A stretch of 5,510 nucleotides of DNA, taken from the NCBI GenBank assembly GCA_020052895.1, contig JAGVOE010000042.1:1-5510 (forward strand), written 5' to 3'. The notes under the pieces were generated by a model that was given only the letters and a program-made list of their open reading frames with translations, did no database searches and had not been told where the DNA came from. Below are positions 1 to 5,166 of the stretch, piece after piece (within the stretch, counting starts at the first letter, position 1; every line of letters starts with the position of its first letter). Made by a program: the position numbers and the translations under genes. Source of the stretch: Candidatus Woesebacteria bacterium. Lineage in GTDB: Bacteria; Patescibacteriota; Microgenomatia; UBA1400; MFAQ01.

Positions 1-111
1 ATAAACGCCAAAGAATTATCTCCAACAAACATTAAGGCACTTAAGTCACTTGGAATCACTCACGTCATTCAAAACAACCAGCTTTTTAAACTTGATTCTT
101 TGAGTTTTTGA
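1..111 (+). CDS. C-terminal end of an unidentified protein (5' end outside window)
   Basis: Reading frame 1 is open from the first base to a TGA at 109-111 and gives 36 residues that look like real protein: it contains SPTNIKALKSLGITHVIQNN and then a short tail ending LDSLSF. The pattern of a helix followed by 'LGITHVI' resembles the C-terminal strand-helix of some membrane-bound glycosyltransferases, but this is a weak resemblance and I do not assign a function. It is the only plus-strand gene supported here and it converges on the minus-strand gene ending at 120, with 8 bases between the two stop codons. The last six residues are encoded by an octamer repeat array (92-115), so the native end of the protein may have been altered by the repeat. 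Confidence 0.55.
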   Translation: MNAKELSPTNIKALKSLGITHVIQNNQLFKLDSLSF

Positions 112-115
112 GTTT
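92..115. repeat. Octamer array, site 1 (3 units)
   Basis: Three consecutive 8-base units are visible: TTGATTCT (92-99), TTGAGTTT (100-107) and TTGAGTTT (108-115), followed by more T. They are degenerate copies of the TTGAGTTC/TTGATTCC unit seen at 593-616 and 5167-5222. The array overlaps the 3' end of the plus-strand gene, supplying its TGA stop, and lies 4 bases beyond the stop codon of the minus-strand gene at 120-572. Confidence 0.75.
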
Positions 116-119
116 TTTC

Positions 120-572
120 TCACTCCTTCTGCTTCACCGTCTCTCCATGGGCCCCAGCCCCGACCTTTCTCAGCATTTTTTGCACAAAACTTTCTTTCTC
201 TTGTTTTTCGGCCACTTTTTTCTGCTGGTTTTCTTGTTCTTGTTGGTTGTTTTCCAGAGCGATCTGTTTGTCTTGCTGGGCTCTTCGCTGTCTATACTGC
301 TCCAGTTCTGCTTTCACTTGTTCATATCTTCTCTTGGCCGCCGCTCTGGTCGCTTCTTTTTCCCGATCGACCCCTCCGGTCACGCTGTCTGGCTGAGTCG
401 TAGGTCTCTCAGCTGGCTGAGAACTTTGCCTCCCTGGCGCTCCGGTAATCTGTTCAATCGAGTCCTTCACCACATCTCCTCCGACTTTAACAGCGGATTG
501 AACTGTGCTTTTTCCTAGCTCAAATAAATTATCGGCTACTTGCTGGCCGATACCTCCTAGTGGTGCGGGCAT
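120..572 (-). CDS. Hypothetical protein with charged coiled coil
   Basis: The product is 150 residues and I do not recognise a named family. The N-terminal part (about 1-45) begins MPAPLGGIGQQVADNLFELG and looks like an amphipathic helical segment with small residues. Residues about 45-68 are rich in Pro, Gln, Ser and Thr and look like a linker. Residues about 69-132 are very rich in Glu, Gln, Lys and Arg without Pro or Gly, as expected of a long helix or coiled coil. The end is basic. There is no signal peptide or membrane segment, so it is probably cytoplasmic. It follows recR by 50 bases on the same strand. There is no Shine-Dalgarno; TAAAAT lies 7 bases before the ATG, so the mRNA may be leaderless. 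It could be a Patescibacteria-specific conserved hypothetical, which a profile search would settle. The low-complexity composition alone would not prove a gene, but the length and start signal support one. Confidence 0.75.
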   Translation of the reverse strand: MPAPLGGIGQQVADNLFELGKSTVQSAVKVGGDVVKDSIEQITGAPGRQSSQPAERPTTQPDSVTGGVDREKEATRAAAKRRYEQVKAELEQYRQRRAQQDKQIALENNQQEQENQQKKVAEKQEKESFVQKMLRKVGAGAHGETVKQKE

Positions 573-579
573 TAAAATA

Positions 580-585
580 ATTTTA
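580..585 (-). promoter_or_regulatory. Possible -10 box for leaderless start of the 120-572 gene
   Basis: On the minus strand TAAAAT (5 of 6 to TATAAT) ends 7 bases before the ATG, so transcription would begin at or next to the start codon. No convincing -35 is seen; the place where it would lie is inside the octamer array. There is no Shine-Dalgarno in the gap. Co-transcription from recR is the alternative. Confidence 0.4.
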
Positions 586-592
586 CATTATC

Positions 593-616
593 TTGAGTTC
601 TTGATTCCTTGAGTTC
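593..616. repeat. Octamer array, site 2 (3 units)
   Basis: Three units: TTGAGTTC (593-600), TTGATTCC (601-608) and TTGAGTTC (609-616), then TTTTTC and the recR stop codon (623-625 on the minus strand). It has the same unit and the same position relative to the upstream minus-strand gene as the arrays at 92-115 and 5167-5222. It fills about half of the 50-base gap between recR and the following gene. Confidence 0.85.
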
Positions 617-622
617 TTTTTC

Positions 623-1231
623 CTACATCTCTCCCCGACCCTCCAAAGCTCTTGTCAGTGTCTGTCCATCAGCATACTCGATGTCTGCTCCTGTCGGCAA
701 GCCGCGACCAATTCTAGTTATCTTTAAATTCTTCATCAGCCCCATTTCTTTAATTCTCTCGGTAATATACATGGCCGTGGCCTCCCCTTCCATATTCGGA
801 TTGGTCGCCAGAATGATCTCTTTAATCTCTCCGGCCTTGACACGAGCCGTTAGCTGGGGAATTCTCAAGTCGTTTGGTCCAATGCCGGCCAGAGGAGCCA
901 CCGCTCCTCCCAGTACATGGTAAACACCCTTAAAGCCGTCGGCTCTCTCGAAAGCCAGCAGATCCAACGAAGTCTCCACTACACATACCTGGGTACGATC
1001 ACGGGTCTCGTCTTGGCAAACGGGGCAAAATTCTTCCTCACCGACATTAAAACAAATAGCACACAATCGGGTGTCTTTTTTGAGATTTTCTAAAGCCTGA
1101 GCAAATTTGGTGAGCTTTTCTTGTGGCACGTTTAAAAGATAATAAGCCAGTCGTTGAGCCGACTTTGGCCCAATACCCGGCAAGGCCTCAAACGCATCCA
1201 CTACTTTCTGAACCGGACGTATGCTTCTCAT
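623..1231 (-). CDS. recR: Recombination mediator protein RecR
   Basis: RecR works with RecO (and RecF in some bacteria) to load RecA onto gaps in single-stranded DNA and rescue stalled forks. The 202-residue product has the full family plan and usual length. A helix-hairpin-helix region contains LPGIGPKSAQRLAYYLL (17-33). A four-cysteine zinc finger uses C57, C60, C69 and C72, with CPVC at 69-72. The Toprim domain starts at about VCVVE (82-86) and continues through YHVLGGAVAPLAGIGPNDLR (104-123) and NPNMEGEATA. The C-terminal GLPTGADIEYADGQTL segment is typical. It starts 3 bases after the ybaB stop; AAGGGG, 9 bases before the ATG and inside the ybaB end, is a usable Shine-Dalgarno. It is the last gene of the dnaX-ybaB-recR unit and is followed by an octamer array, with no hairpin terminator. 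Confidence 0.97.
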   Translation of the reverse strand: MRSIRPVQKVVDAFEALPGIGPKSAQRLAYYLLNVPQEKLTKFAQALENLKKDTRLCAICFNVGEEEFCPVCQDETRDRTQVCVVETSLDLLAFERADGFKGVYHVLGGAVAPLAGIGPNDLRIPQLTARVKAGEIKEIILATNPNMEGEATAMYITERIKEMGLMKNLKITRIGRGLPTGADIEYADGQTLTRALEGRGEM

Positions 1232-1234
1232 TTC

Positions 1235-1528
1235 TTACATCCCCTTCGGCATGTTGCCTAAGACCTTGGAAAGATCTCCCATTGAGTCCTTCATTTCCGT
1301 AGCCGCATACTTCTGCGCCTTGGTAATCGCTTCGTTGACGACCTTAACCGCACTATTCATATTCTCACCACCGATGAAAAGCTCTTTAAGCTTACCGTCC
1401 CCTGTAACTACGGCCTTCACTTCACCCTCTTCAATCTCGGTTTTGTGGCCGGCTATCTTTCGCTGAAGTATCGCTAACTTCGCCAAAGCCGCACCTTGAG
1501 AACCAAACTGTTTTATACCATTAAACAT
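1235..1528 (-). CDS. ybaB: YbaB/EbfC family nucleoid-associated DNA-binding protein
   Basis: The 97-residue product matches the YbaB/EbfC family, small dimeric DNA-binding proteins with nucleoid-associated behaviour in the bacteria studied. The first helix (about 1-27) is followed by the characteristic beta segment TEIEEGEVKAVVTGDGKLKE (30-49), then a helix VVNEAITKAQKYAATEMKDS (63-82) and a Gly/Met-rich end (GNMPKGM). The stretch between the last beta strand and the second helix is short compared with many relatives, so the protein is a little below the usual length of about 100-110 residues. Its position between dnaX and recR is the classic one and supports the call. The ATG has no clear Shine-Dalgarno and lies 36 bases after the dnaX stop. 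Confidence 0.93.
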   Translation of the reverse strand: MFNGIKQFGSQGAALAKLAILQRKIAGHKTEIEEGEVKAVVTGDGKLKELFIGGENMNSAVKVVNEAITKAQKYAATEMKDSMGDLSKVLGNMPKGM

Positions 1529-1564
1529 TTTATTTTCAATAACTTGTAACTCACTTATTGTATA

Positions 1565-3055
1565 TCATCCAAAAATCTTCTCGGCGGTCAGCATCACACC
1601 CTGAACTGTGTCTACTCCATCATCTACCGGGGCCACGTTTTCATCTTCCAAGCTAGGCTGAGTTCTAATTATCTTATCCGTCAAAACACATCTAAAGGTC
1701 ATTGGCCCCCAAACTCGAGCCATCTGTTCCTCAATCACTTTTCTTTTTACCTCTCTCTCCAGCATCTCTTGCTGAAACCGCGAGGTGACCGAAAAAACCA
1801 CGGCTTTCCCCTCCACATACATCGGCTGAACTAGTCGCAACATACCGGCCAAAGAGCCATTGCTCTCCGACATGTAGCCCAAGAAGCTTCCCCAGCCAGT
1901 CTTTACATCCTCAATACTTAGCCCTGTAGCCGAAAACTTCTGAGTAACTTTATTGTCCGATATCTCCTTTACCGGTGCTGGTTTATCCTCAGTGAGGGGG
2001 CTTTCCGTCTTTGACGGTTTGGATCTCTCATGGCCATCGCCTTCAATTGACAACAGGGCTATCTCTAGCGGTAGAAGTGGCAGAGGTGAAATTTTTATTT
2101 TGTCGGCTGCATTAATCAAGCTATCGATTAGCTTCAAATACATCTCCGGACTTCTACTCTCTCGAATACAGTTCTCCATCTCGGTCTTGGCTAGAATCAG
2201 TAAAGAGGTCGCCAGTACCGGTGCCTTGGCGCTGGTCTTTTCCATCTCGTCGAAGGTTTTTATCACGAGCTCGGTATCCTGGCTTATCGCCGCCTCCAGC
2301 AATCTTTTGACAGAGGGCCGGCCCGCCGTCCCCAGGATTCTAGTCAAAATACTTCTATCAATCTTCTTACCAAAAGCGGCTATTTGCTCAAGTAGTTTGT
2401 GGCCTTCGCGAAAACTACCATCTGTGGCTTCGGCGATCTCTTGTAGAGTTTCTCTATCTGCCTCTATCTTTTCACCCTCCACCACCTTCATCAAAGAGCC
2501 AACCACCTCTTCGATTGTCGCCTTGGTAAAGTTTACTCTGGCACACCGGCTGGCAATCGTCTCCGGTACCTTTTGTGACTCGGTAGTACACAAAATAAAC
2601 AAGGCATGCTCTGGAGGCTCTTCCAAGGTCTTAAGTAAGGCGTTAAATCCGGCCGACGACACCATATGTACCTCATCGATGATGTACACCTTCTTGGCCA
2701 GCTGGACCGGAGCTAGCCGGACTCGCTCCCGTAGCTCCCGAATATCGTCCACCAAGCCATTGCTGGCCGCATCAATCTCAATTACATCTACACTACTACC
2801 CTTCGTAATTACCTGGCACGACTCACATTGGCCACAAGGCTCAGAAAAACCATCCGATTTATTCTGATTTTCCTGGCAGTTTATGATCTGGGCCAGGATT
2901 CTAGCCGCGCTGGTCTTGCCGGAACCTCGCGGACCAACAAAGAGGTAGGCGTGAGAAATCTTTCCGGAGGCCAGAGAAGAAAGCAAGACCTCACGGACTG
3001 AAAATAAGTCCAGTTCTGCTATTTTTTTTGGCCGATATGTTTGATAGAAACTCAC
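1565..3055 (-). CDS. dnaX: DNA polymerase III subunit gamma/tau (clamp loader ATPase)
   Basis: DnaX is the ATPase of the clamp loader, which places the sliding clamp on primed DNA and, as tau, ties the polymerase to the fork. In 496 residues I see a Walker A motif GPRGSGKT (41-48), a zinc module (C60, C74, C77, C80), a DAASN segment (95-99), a Walker B/DExx motif IIDEVH (125-130), the sensor-1 region LCTTESQKVPETIASRC (155-171) with the SRC arginine motif, and a sensor-2-like GSFREGHKLLEQ. The AAA+ core and collar run to about 340, a charged Pro/Lys/Glu linker covers about 340-375, and a small alpha/beta domain ends the protein. The start is GTG at 3053-3055: it places TYRPKK at the usual distance from the N-terminus, and an in-frame stop lies four codons upstream. 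I see no slippery site near the middle, so separate gamma and tau forms are not predicted. It is the first gene of dnaX-ybaB-recR. Confidence 0.97.
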   Translation of the reverse strand: MSFYQTYRPKKIAELDLFSVREVLLSSLASGKISHAYLFVGPRGSGKTSAARILAQIINCQENQNKSDGFSEPCGQCESCQVITKGSSVDVIEIDAASNGLVDDIRELRERVRLAPVQLAKKVYIIDEVHMVSSAGFNALLKTLEEPPEHALFILCTTESQKVPETIASRCARVNFTKATIEEVVGSLMKVVEGEKIEADRETLQEIAEATDGSFREGHKLLEQIAAFGKKIDRSILTRILGTAGRPSVKRLLEAAISQDTELVIKTFDEMEKTSAKAPVLATSLLILAKTEMENCIRESRSPEMYLKLIDSLINAADKIKISPLPLLPLEIALLSIEGDGHERSKPSKTESPLTEDKPAPVKEISDNKVTQKFSATGLSIEDVKTGWGSFLGYMSESNGSLAGMLRLVQPMYVEGKAVVFSVTSRFQQEMLEREVKRKVIEEQMARVWGPMTFRCVLTDKIIRTQPSLEDENVAPVDDGVDTVQGVMLTAEKIFG

Positions 3056-3061
3056 CTTTAC

Positions 3062-3090
3062 AACTTATGGCTTTTCACGCCACGTGTCAA
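3062..3090 (-). promoter_or_regulatory. Promoter of dnaX-ybaB-recR, probably leaderless
   Basis: On the minus strand a perfect -35 TTGACA (3085-3090) is separated by exactly 17 bases from TAAGTT (3062-3067), a weak -10 that fits TAnnnT. Only 6 bases separate the -10 from the GTG start codon, so transcription should begin at about the first base of dnaX. AAAGG directly abuts the GTG and is too close to act as a normal Shine-Dalgarno. Confidence 0.6.
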
Positions 3091-3222
3091 CTAGATAAAA
3101 CTTGCTCATTACCCATACATAGTGCGACTCAGCCCCACATTTTTGAATCTCTGTGCCTGCGACCCTATCCTCTATAACTTCCTATAAGTCACCCAAATAA
3201 AGTCCGAACCTTAGCCCAAAAT

Positions 3223-3246
3223 AAAACCCCAATTAAATGGGGTTTT
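3223..3246 (-). terminator. Rho-independent terminator overlapping the end of the 3233-3568 gene
   Basis: Arms AAAACCCCA (3223-3231) and TGGGGTTTT (3238-3246) form a perfect 9-bp stem with a 6-base loop. Read on the minus strand, the GC-rich CCCC/GGGG stem is followed by TTTTATTTT, as in an intrinsic terminator. The TAA stop of the gene (3233-3235) lies in the loop, so the 5' arm is coding sequence. Because the stem is nearly symmetrical, weak activity on the plus strand is possible, but no plus-strand gene reaches it. Confidence 0.85.
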
Positions 3247-3568
3247 GGGTGATCGTCATAAATTTTCCCTTGCCTGTTTTCAAAAAAAATCGGAGTAGCT
3301 TGATGTCTCCATTGGCCATAAACTCCAGCTGAACAGTCTCAATATTCAAGTCCCACGCGATACAGCCACCAGGACTCAGTGATAATCTCACCTGTCCGTC
3401 TTTAGAATAAAGACTGTTGGTCTTTAGTCTTCGGTTACAGTACTTAAGATGGCTGCCTGACGTCGATTTCGTCAAAACATTAAATACCTTCCCGTCCAAA
3501 TCTTTGACCACGTTTGCTAAACACCGATTGTGATTTCCCATATTAAGTATGATTGCCAAATTGGTCAT
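3233..3568 (-). CDS. Hypothetical protein, monocistronic
   Basis: The 111-residue product, starting MTNLAIILNMGNHNRCLANV, is not one I recognise. It looks like a small soluble alpha/beta protein: alternating hydrophobic and polar residues suggest several beta strands (for example QVRLSLSPGGCIAWDL and TVQLEFMANGDIKLLRFFL), with no signal peptide or clear membrane helix. Three cysteines occur (in NRCLA, KYCNR and GGCIA), without a zinc-binding pair. I chose the ATG at 3566-3568 because AGGAG (3574-3578) sits 5 bases upstream; an in-frame TTG at 3581-3583 would overlap this Shine-Dalgarno and is unlikely. It has its own promoter (3596-3624) and a terminator over its stop codon, so it is transcribed alone between ybeY and dnaX. 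Confidence 0.8.
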   Translation of the reverse strand: MTNLAIILNMGNHNRCLANVVKDLDGKVFNVLTKSTSGSHLKYCNRRLKTNSLYSKDGQVRLSLSPGGCIAWDLNIETVQLEFMANGDIKLLRFFLKTGKGKFMTITQNPI

Positions 3569-3595
3569 CGCTTCTCCTCTCAATGTGCTCTGGCT

Positions 3596-3624
3596 AATAT
3601 ACAGCCTAAACCGGCAAATGTAAA
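3596..3624 (-). promoter_or_regulatory. Promoter of the 3233-3568 gene
   Basis: On the minus strand -35 TTTACA (3619-3624, 5 of 6) and -10 TATATT (3596-3601, 5 of 6) are 17 bases apart. Transcription would start near 3589 and leave a 5' leader of about 20 bases containing the AGGAG ribosome binding site. The -35 lies just past the stop codon of ybeY. Confidence 0.65.
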
Positions 3625-3630
3625 ATATCC

Positions 3631-4011
3631 TTAGTCGTGATGAATCCCCAGCAAATGGAGCAAGCCGTGATTGGCCAAAAACTCTATTTCCTCGTCCACT
3701 ACTCTATTCCACTGCATGGCCTGTCGCTTGGCTTGCGGATAACAAATAACAATATCTCCCAAGCCAACACTCTCTGTCGTCTCGGCTAGCTCCTCCTCCA
3801 GAGGAAAGGACAAAACATCCGTCACCTCGTCGCGATCAAAATACTTTCTCTCCAGCTCACGGATCTTTCTCTCCCCCACCACGCTCAAAGAAATATTTAT
3901 CTCTCCATCTCTGCCCTGCTCCATCAAAGTCTTGGTCAAAGATGCCTTAATCCTTTTTCGGTCAAAACTGTATCGGCTGTCCGCCTTGATATCTAGCTGT
4001 AACTTAATCAT
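3631..4011 (-). CDS. ybeY: Endoribonuclease YbeY (rRNA maturation), short C-terminus
   Basis: YbeY is a zinc-dependent single-strand endoribonuclease involved in 16S rRNA 3'-end maturation and ribosome quality control. In this 126-residue product I see the central EVTDVLSFPLEE (62-73), the GLGDIVIC strand (102-109 region) and the zinc motif HGLLHLLGIHH, whose ligands would be H115, H119 and H125. The protein stops one residue later (…HHD), so the C-terminal helix found in E. coli and many others is absent; I recall similarly short forms in Patescibacteria. The segment YRGKDKPT of E. coli, which carries the functional arginine R59, reads YFDRDEVT here, so the arginine position is F58 with R60 nearby. 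The ATG is preceded by TAAAAT 6 bases upstream and only a poorly spaced AAGG. No hairpin follows the stop. Confidence 0.93.
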   Translation of the reverse strand: MIKLQLDIKADSRYSFDRKRIKASLTKTLMEQGRDGEINISLSVVGERKIRELERKYFDRDEVTDVLSFPLEEELAETTESVGLGDIVICYPQAKRQAMQWNRVVDEEIEFLANHGLLHLLGIHHD

Positions 4012-4017
4012 GGCCTT

Positions 4018-4023
4018 ATTTTA
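4018..4023 (-). promoter_or_regulatory. Possible -10 box for leaderless ybeY
   Basis: TAAAAT on the minus strand ends 6 bases before the ybeY ATG, matching the arrangement at dnaX and at 580-585. The -35 is weak (TTTACT at a 19-base spacing is the best I can find). The terminator at 4046-4073 just upstream would otherwise leave ybeY without transcription, which supports a local promoter. Confidence 0.45.
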
Positions 4024-4045
4024 CTTCATCTGCTGCTGTAGCAGT

Positions 4046-4073
4046 AAAAAGGCGACCCATAAAGAGGATCGCC
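4046..4073 (-). terminator. Rho-independent terminator of the 4088-4342 gene
   Basis: On the minus strand GGCGATCC (4066-4073) pairs with GGGTCGCC (4051-4058) in an 8-bp stem with one G-U pair and a 7-base loop, followed directly by TTTTT (4046-4050). It lies 14 bases past the stop codon of the zinc-ribbon-like gene and separates it from ybeY. Confidence 0.88.
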
Positions 4074-4087
4074 AGTCGTAGAAAAAA

Positions 4088-4342
4088 TTAATCTGAATTC
4101 AGTTCTGCTAATTCACGAAGGTTCCTATACCCATCGGTCTGATGTGGTACAACAGCATCGTGTCCACCGTTGGGGCAAATGACATATACAATTTTTGTCC
4201 CCTCCATCTCTCCCTGTCCTGGATATTCATGAAATTTCAGATCCTCTATCTCATCGACTATTAAAACACAATGGCATTCCGGACATGTAAACTTGAATGG
4301 TCGGAATAGTCGCCTCGGGGATGAAACAATACGAACGGTCAT
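4088..4342 (-). CDS. Small zinc-ribbon-like protein
   Basis: The product is 84 residues. Near the N-terminus is FKFTCPECHCVLIVDEIEDL with a CxxC pair (C20, C23), and about 30 residues later comes VYVICPNGGH with C56 and H61. This spacing suggests one zinc ribbon with three Cys and one His ligand (C25, H24 and H67 are alternatives). Small proteins of this style occur in bacteria and phages, often without known function, so I assign none. The start is secure: AGGAG (4349-4353) lies 6 bases before the ATG. It has its own promoter (4378-4405) and terminator (4046-4073), making a self-contained transcription unit between yqeY and ybeY. Confidence 0.82.
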   Translation of the reverse strand: MTVRIVSSPRRLFRPFKFTCPECHCVLIVDEIEDLKFHEYPGQGEMEGTKIVYVICPNGGHDAVVPHQTDGYRNLRELAELNSD

Positions 4343-4377
4343 TTTTATCTCCTCTACTTTTGGTTAAAGAACAACCA

Positions 4378-4405
4378 ATTCTACCACAATCCCACGCTTA
4401 TTCAA
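4378..4405 (-). promoter_or_regulatory. Promoter of the 4088-4342 gene
   Basis: On the minus strand -35 TTGAAT (4400-4405, 4 of 6) and -10 TAGAAT (4378-4383, 5 of 6) are 16 bases apart, and the -10 is preceded by TGG, an extended -10 (TGn). The predicted leader is about 30 bases and carries the AGGAG site. The promoter starts within 20 bases of the yqeY stop codon. Confidence 0.6.
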
Positions 4406-4419
4406 CTATAGGTTAATTA

Positions 4420-4872
4420 TCAAGGAAACTTGGACATGACTACCTTCTGAACCACCCCACCCTCCACCTTACCCTTGAGTTTCCCCATCACTGCCCCCAT
4501 GAGACGCCCTCCCACCAAGCTCGTCTCCGCCGCTACTTTGGTCACTTCCGCCACCACTTCTTCTTCACTCATCATCTGGGGTAAATAACCCTGGATGACA
4601 CTCAATTCATATTTTTCTTCCTCAACCCTCTCCGGTGAAGCTACTTTGGTATAAATCTCAATCGAGTCTTTTCTTTTCTTAGCTTCTTTCATAAGCACCC
4701 GTATCACCTCTTCATCCGGCAGTTCGCCCTGCCTGCCGGTAGGCATGGCGGCCTTAAAATCTACTTGGGCATAGGCAAGCTCAGACAAAATTAGCTTCAA
4801 AATACGAACCAATCGGCTGTCCCCTGCTTTCTGGGCGGCCAATCGGTCGGCTTGGATCTGCGAATATAACAT
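4420..4872 (-). CDS. yqeY: GatB/YqeY domain protein with an in-frame palindrome insertion
   Basis: The 150-residue product matches the YqeY family, which resembles the C-terminal tail of GatB, the glutamyl/aspartyl-tRNA amidotransferase subunit; its own role is not well defined, though tRNA binding is plausible. Recognisable parts are the N-terminal helices with SRLVRILKLILSEL (19-32), LPDEEVIRVLMKEAKKRKDS (51-70), the hinge VIQGYLPQMMSEEEV and the C-terminal MGAVMGKLKGKVEGGVV. Residues A42-G49 (AMPTGRQG) do not fit the family: relatives pass from the first helix to the 'DEEV' helix with about eight fewer residues, and these codons are exactly a 24-bp palindrome (4726-4749). The start ATG lies 2 bases after the rpsU stop, without a strong Shine-Dalgarno, so translation is probably coupled. 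rpsU-yqeY is a common bacterial pairing. Confidence 0.93.
   Translation of the reverse strand: MLYSQIQADRLAAQKAGDSRLVRILKLILSELAYAQVDFKAAMPTGRQGELPDEEVIRVLMKEAKKRKDSIEIYTKVASPERVEEEKYELSVIQGYLPQMMSEEEVVAEVTKVAAETSLVGGRLMGAVMGKLKGKVEGGVVQKVVMSKFP
4726..4749. repeat. 24-bp palindromic mini-repeat inside yqeY
   Basis: The arms GCCCTGCCTGCC and GGTAGGCATGGC are complementary at 10 of 12 positions, with one G-U-type pair and one mismatch; the core TGCCTGCCGGTAGGCA (4730-4745) is nearly perfect. It occupies exactly eight yqeY codons, encoding AMPTGRQG. I recall 'PTGRQ' or 'PAGRQ' peptides interrupting many Patescibacteria proteins, as expected for a dispersed palindrome tolerated in coding sequence, but I cannot check other copies here. 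Confidence 0.75.
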
Positions 4873-4874
4873 GG

Positions 4875-5099
4875 TTACTTGGTCAGTCCTGCGTTACGCT
4901 TGTTTCGTCTACGAATTCTCGCCGACGCCTTGCGTAGCTCAGTCATCTTGATATTCTTAACTGTTGAAGGCTTCAGAAAGCCAGACATCCCCACCGTTCT
5001 GACTTTGTCTAGACCTTGATCTTCATAAGTTAGCTTCTTAAACTCACTTATCACTTGTTGGACACTCTGTCCTTGTTTTCTTTTTACTACTAGAGCCAC
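4875..5099 (-). CDS. rpsU: Small ribosomal subunit protein bS21
   Basis: bS21 is a small basic protein of the 30S subunit near the 3' end of 16S rRNA, with a role in mRNA binding at initiation. The 74-residue product has the family layout: an N-terminal strand (ALVVKRKQGQSVQQVISEF), a central FLKPSTVK segment corresponding to the usual 'KPS.K' motif, and a basic C-terminal helix with RIRRRNKRN. The start is GTG at 5097-5099, supported by GAGGTG (5108-5113) 8 bases upstream, a strong Shine-Dalgarno. It lies 2 bases before yqeY and is probably first in the operon. The leader between 5100 and 5166 is A-rich on the sense strand, but I find no convincing promoter in it. Confidence 0.92.
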   Translation of the reverse strand: MALVVKRKQGQSVQQVISEFKKLTYEDQGLDKVRTVGMSGFLKPSTVKNIKMTELRKASARIRRRNKRNAGLTK

Positions 5100-5166
5100 T
5101 AAAAATGCACCTCTCTTTCTTGTTTTTATTTAATTAATGTCTTTTTATCCTTAAACTCTCATCATC

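Noticed and set aside
609..923. Plus-strand open frame opposite recR, beginning in the octamer array.
   Set aside because: It is a shadow of recR, which has every family motif; the translation is not protein-like.
2319..2328. Perfect 10-bp palindrome GGGCCGGCCC inside dnaX, considered as a third inserted mini-repeat.
   Set aside because: It is short, shows no excess residues relative to the family, and is likely to occur by chance in a GC-rich codon run.
1953..2867. Long plus-strand open frame opposite dnaX.
   Set aside because: It is antisense to a fully conserved dnaX, its Ser/Ile/Leu-rich translation matches no family I know, and it has no ribosome binding site.
3022..3029. Run of eight A on the dnaX sense strand (codons 10-12), which could suggest a programmed frameshift like that giving gamma and tau.
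   Set aside because: It lies at the very N-terminus, so slippage would only abort the protein; gamma/tau sites lie after the AAA+ core, and none is visible there.
3200..3215. GGTTCGGACT on the minus strand, reminiscent of a tRNA T-loop.
   Set aside because: No matching T-stem, acceptor stem or anticodon arm can be drawn around it.
3091..3222. Gap between dnaX and the 3233-3568 gene, considered for a small RNA or short gene.
   Set aside because: No promoter, hairpin series or open frame with a ribosome binding site was found apart from the dnaX promoter and the terminator at its edges.
4031..4045. Small CTGCTACAGCAG hairpin before ybeY, considered as a regulatory structure.
   Set aside because: The stem is only 4-5 bp, has no T-run, and lies upstream of the proposed leaderless start, so it would not be in the ybeY mRNA.
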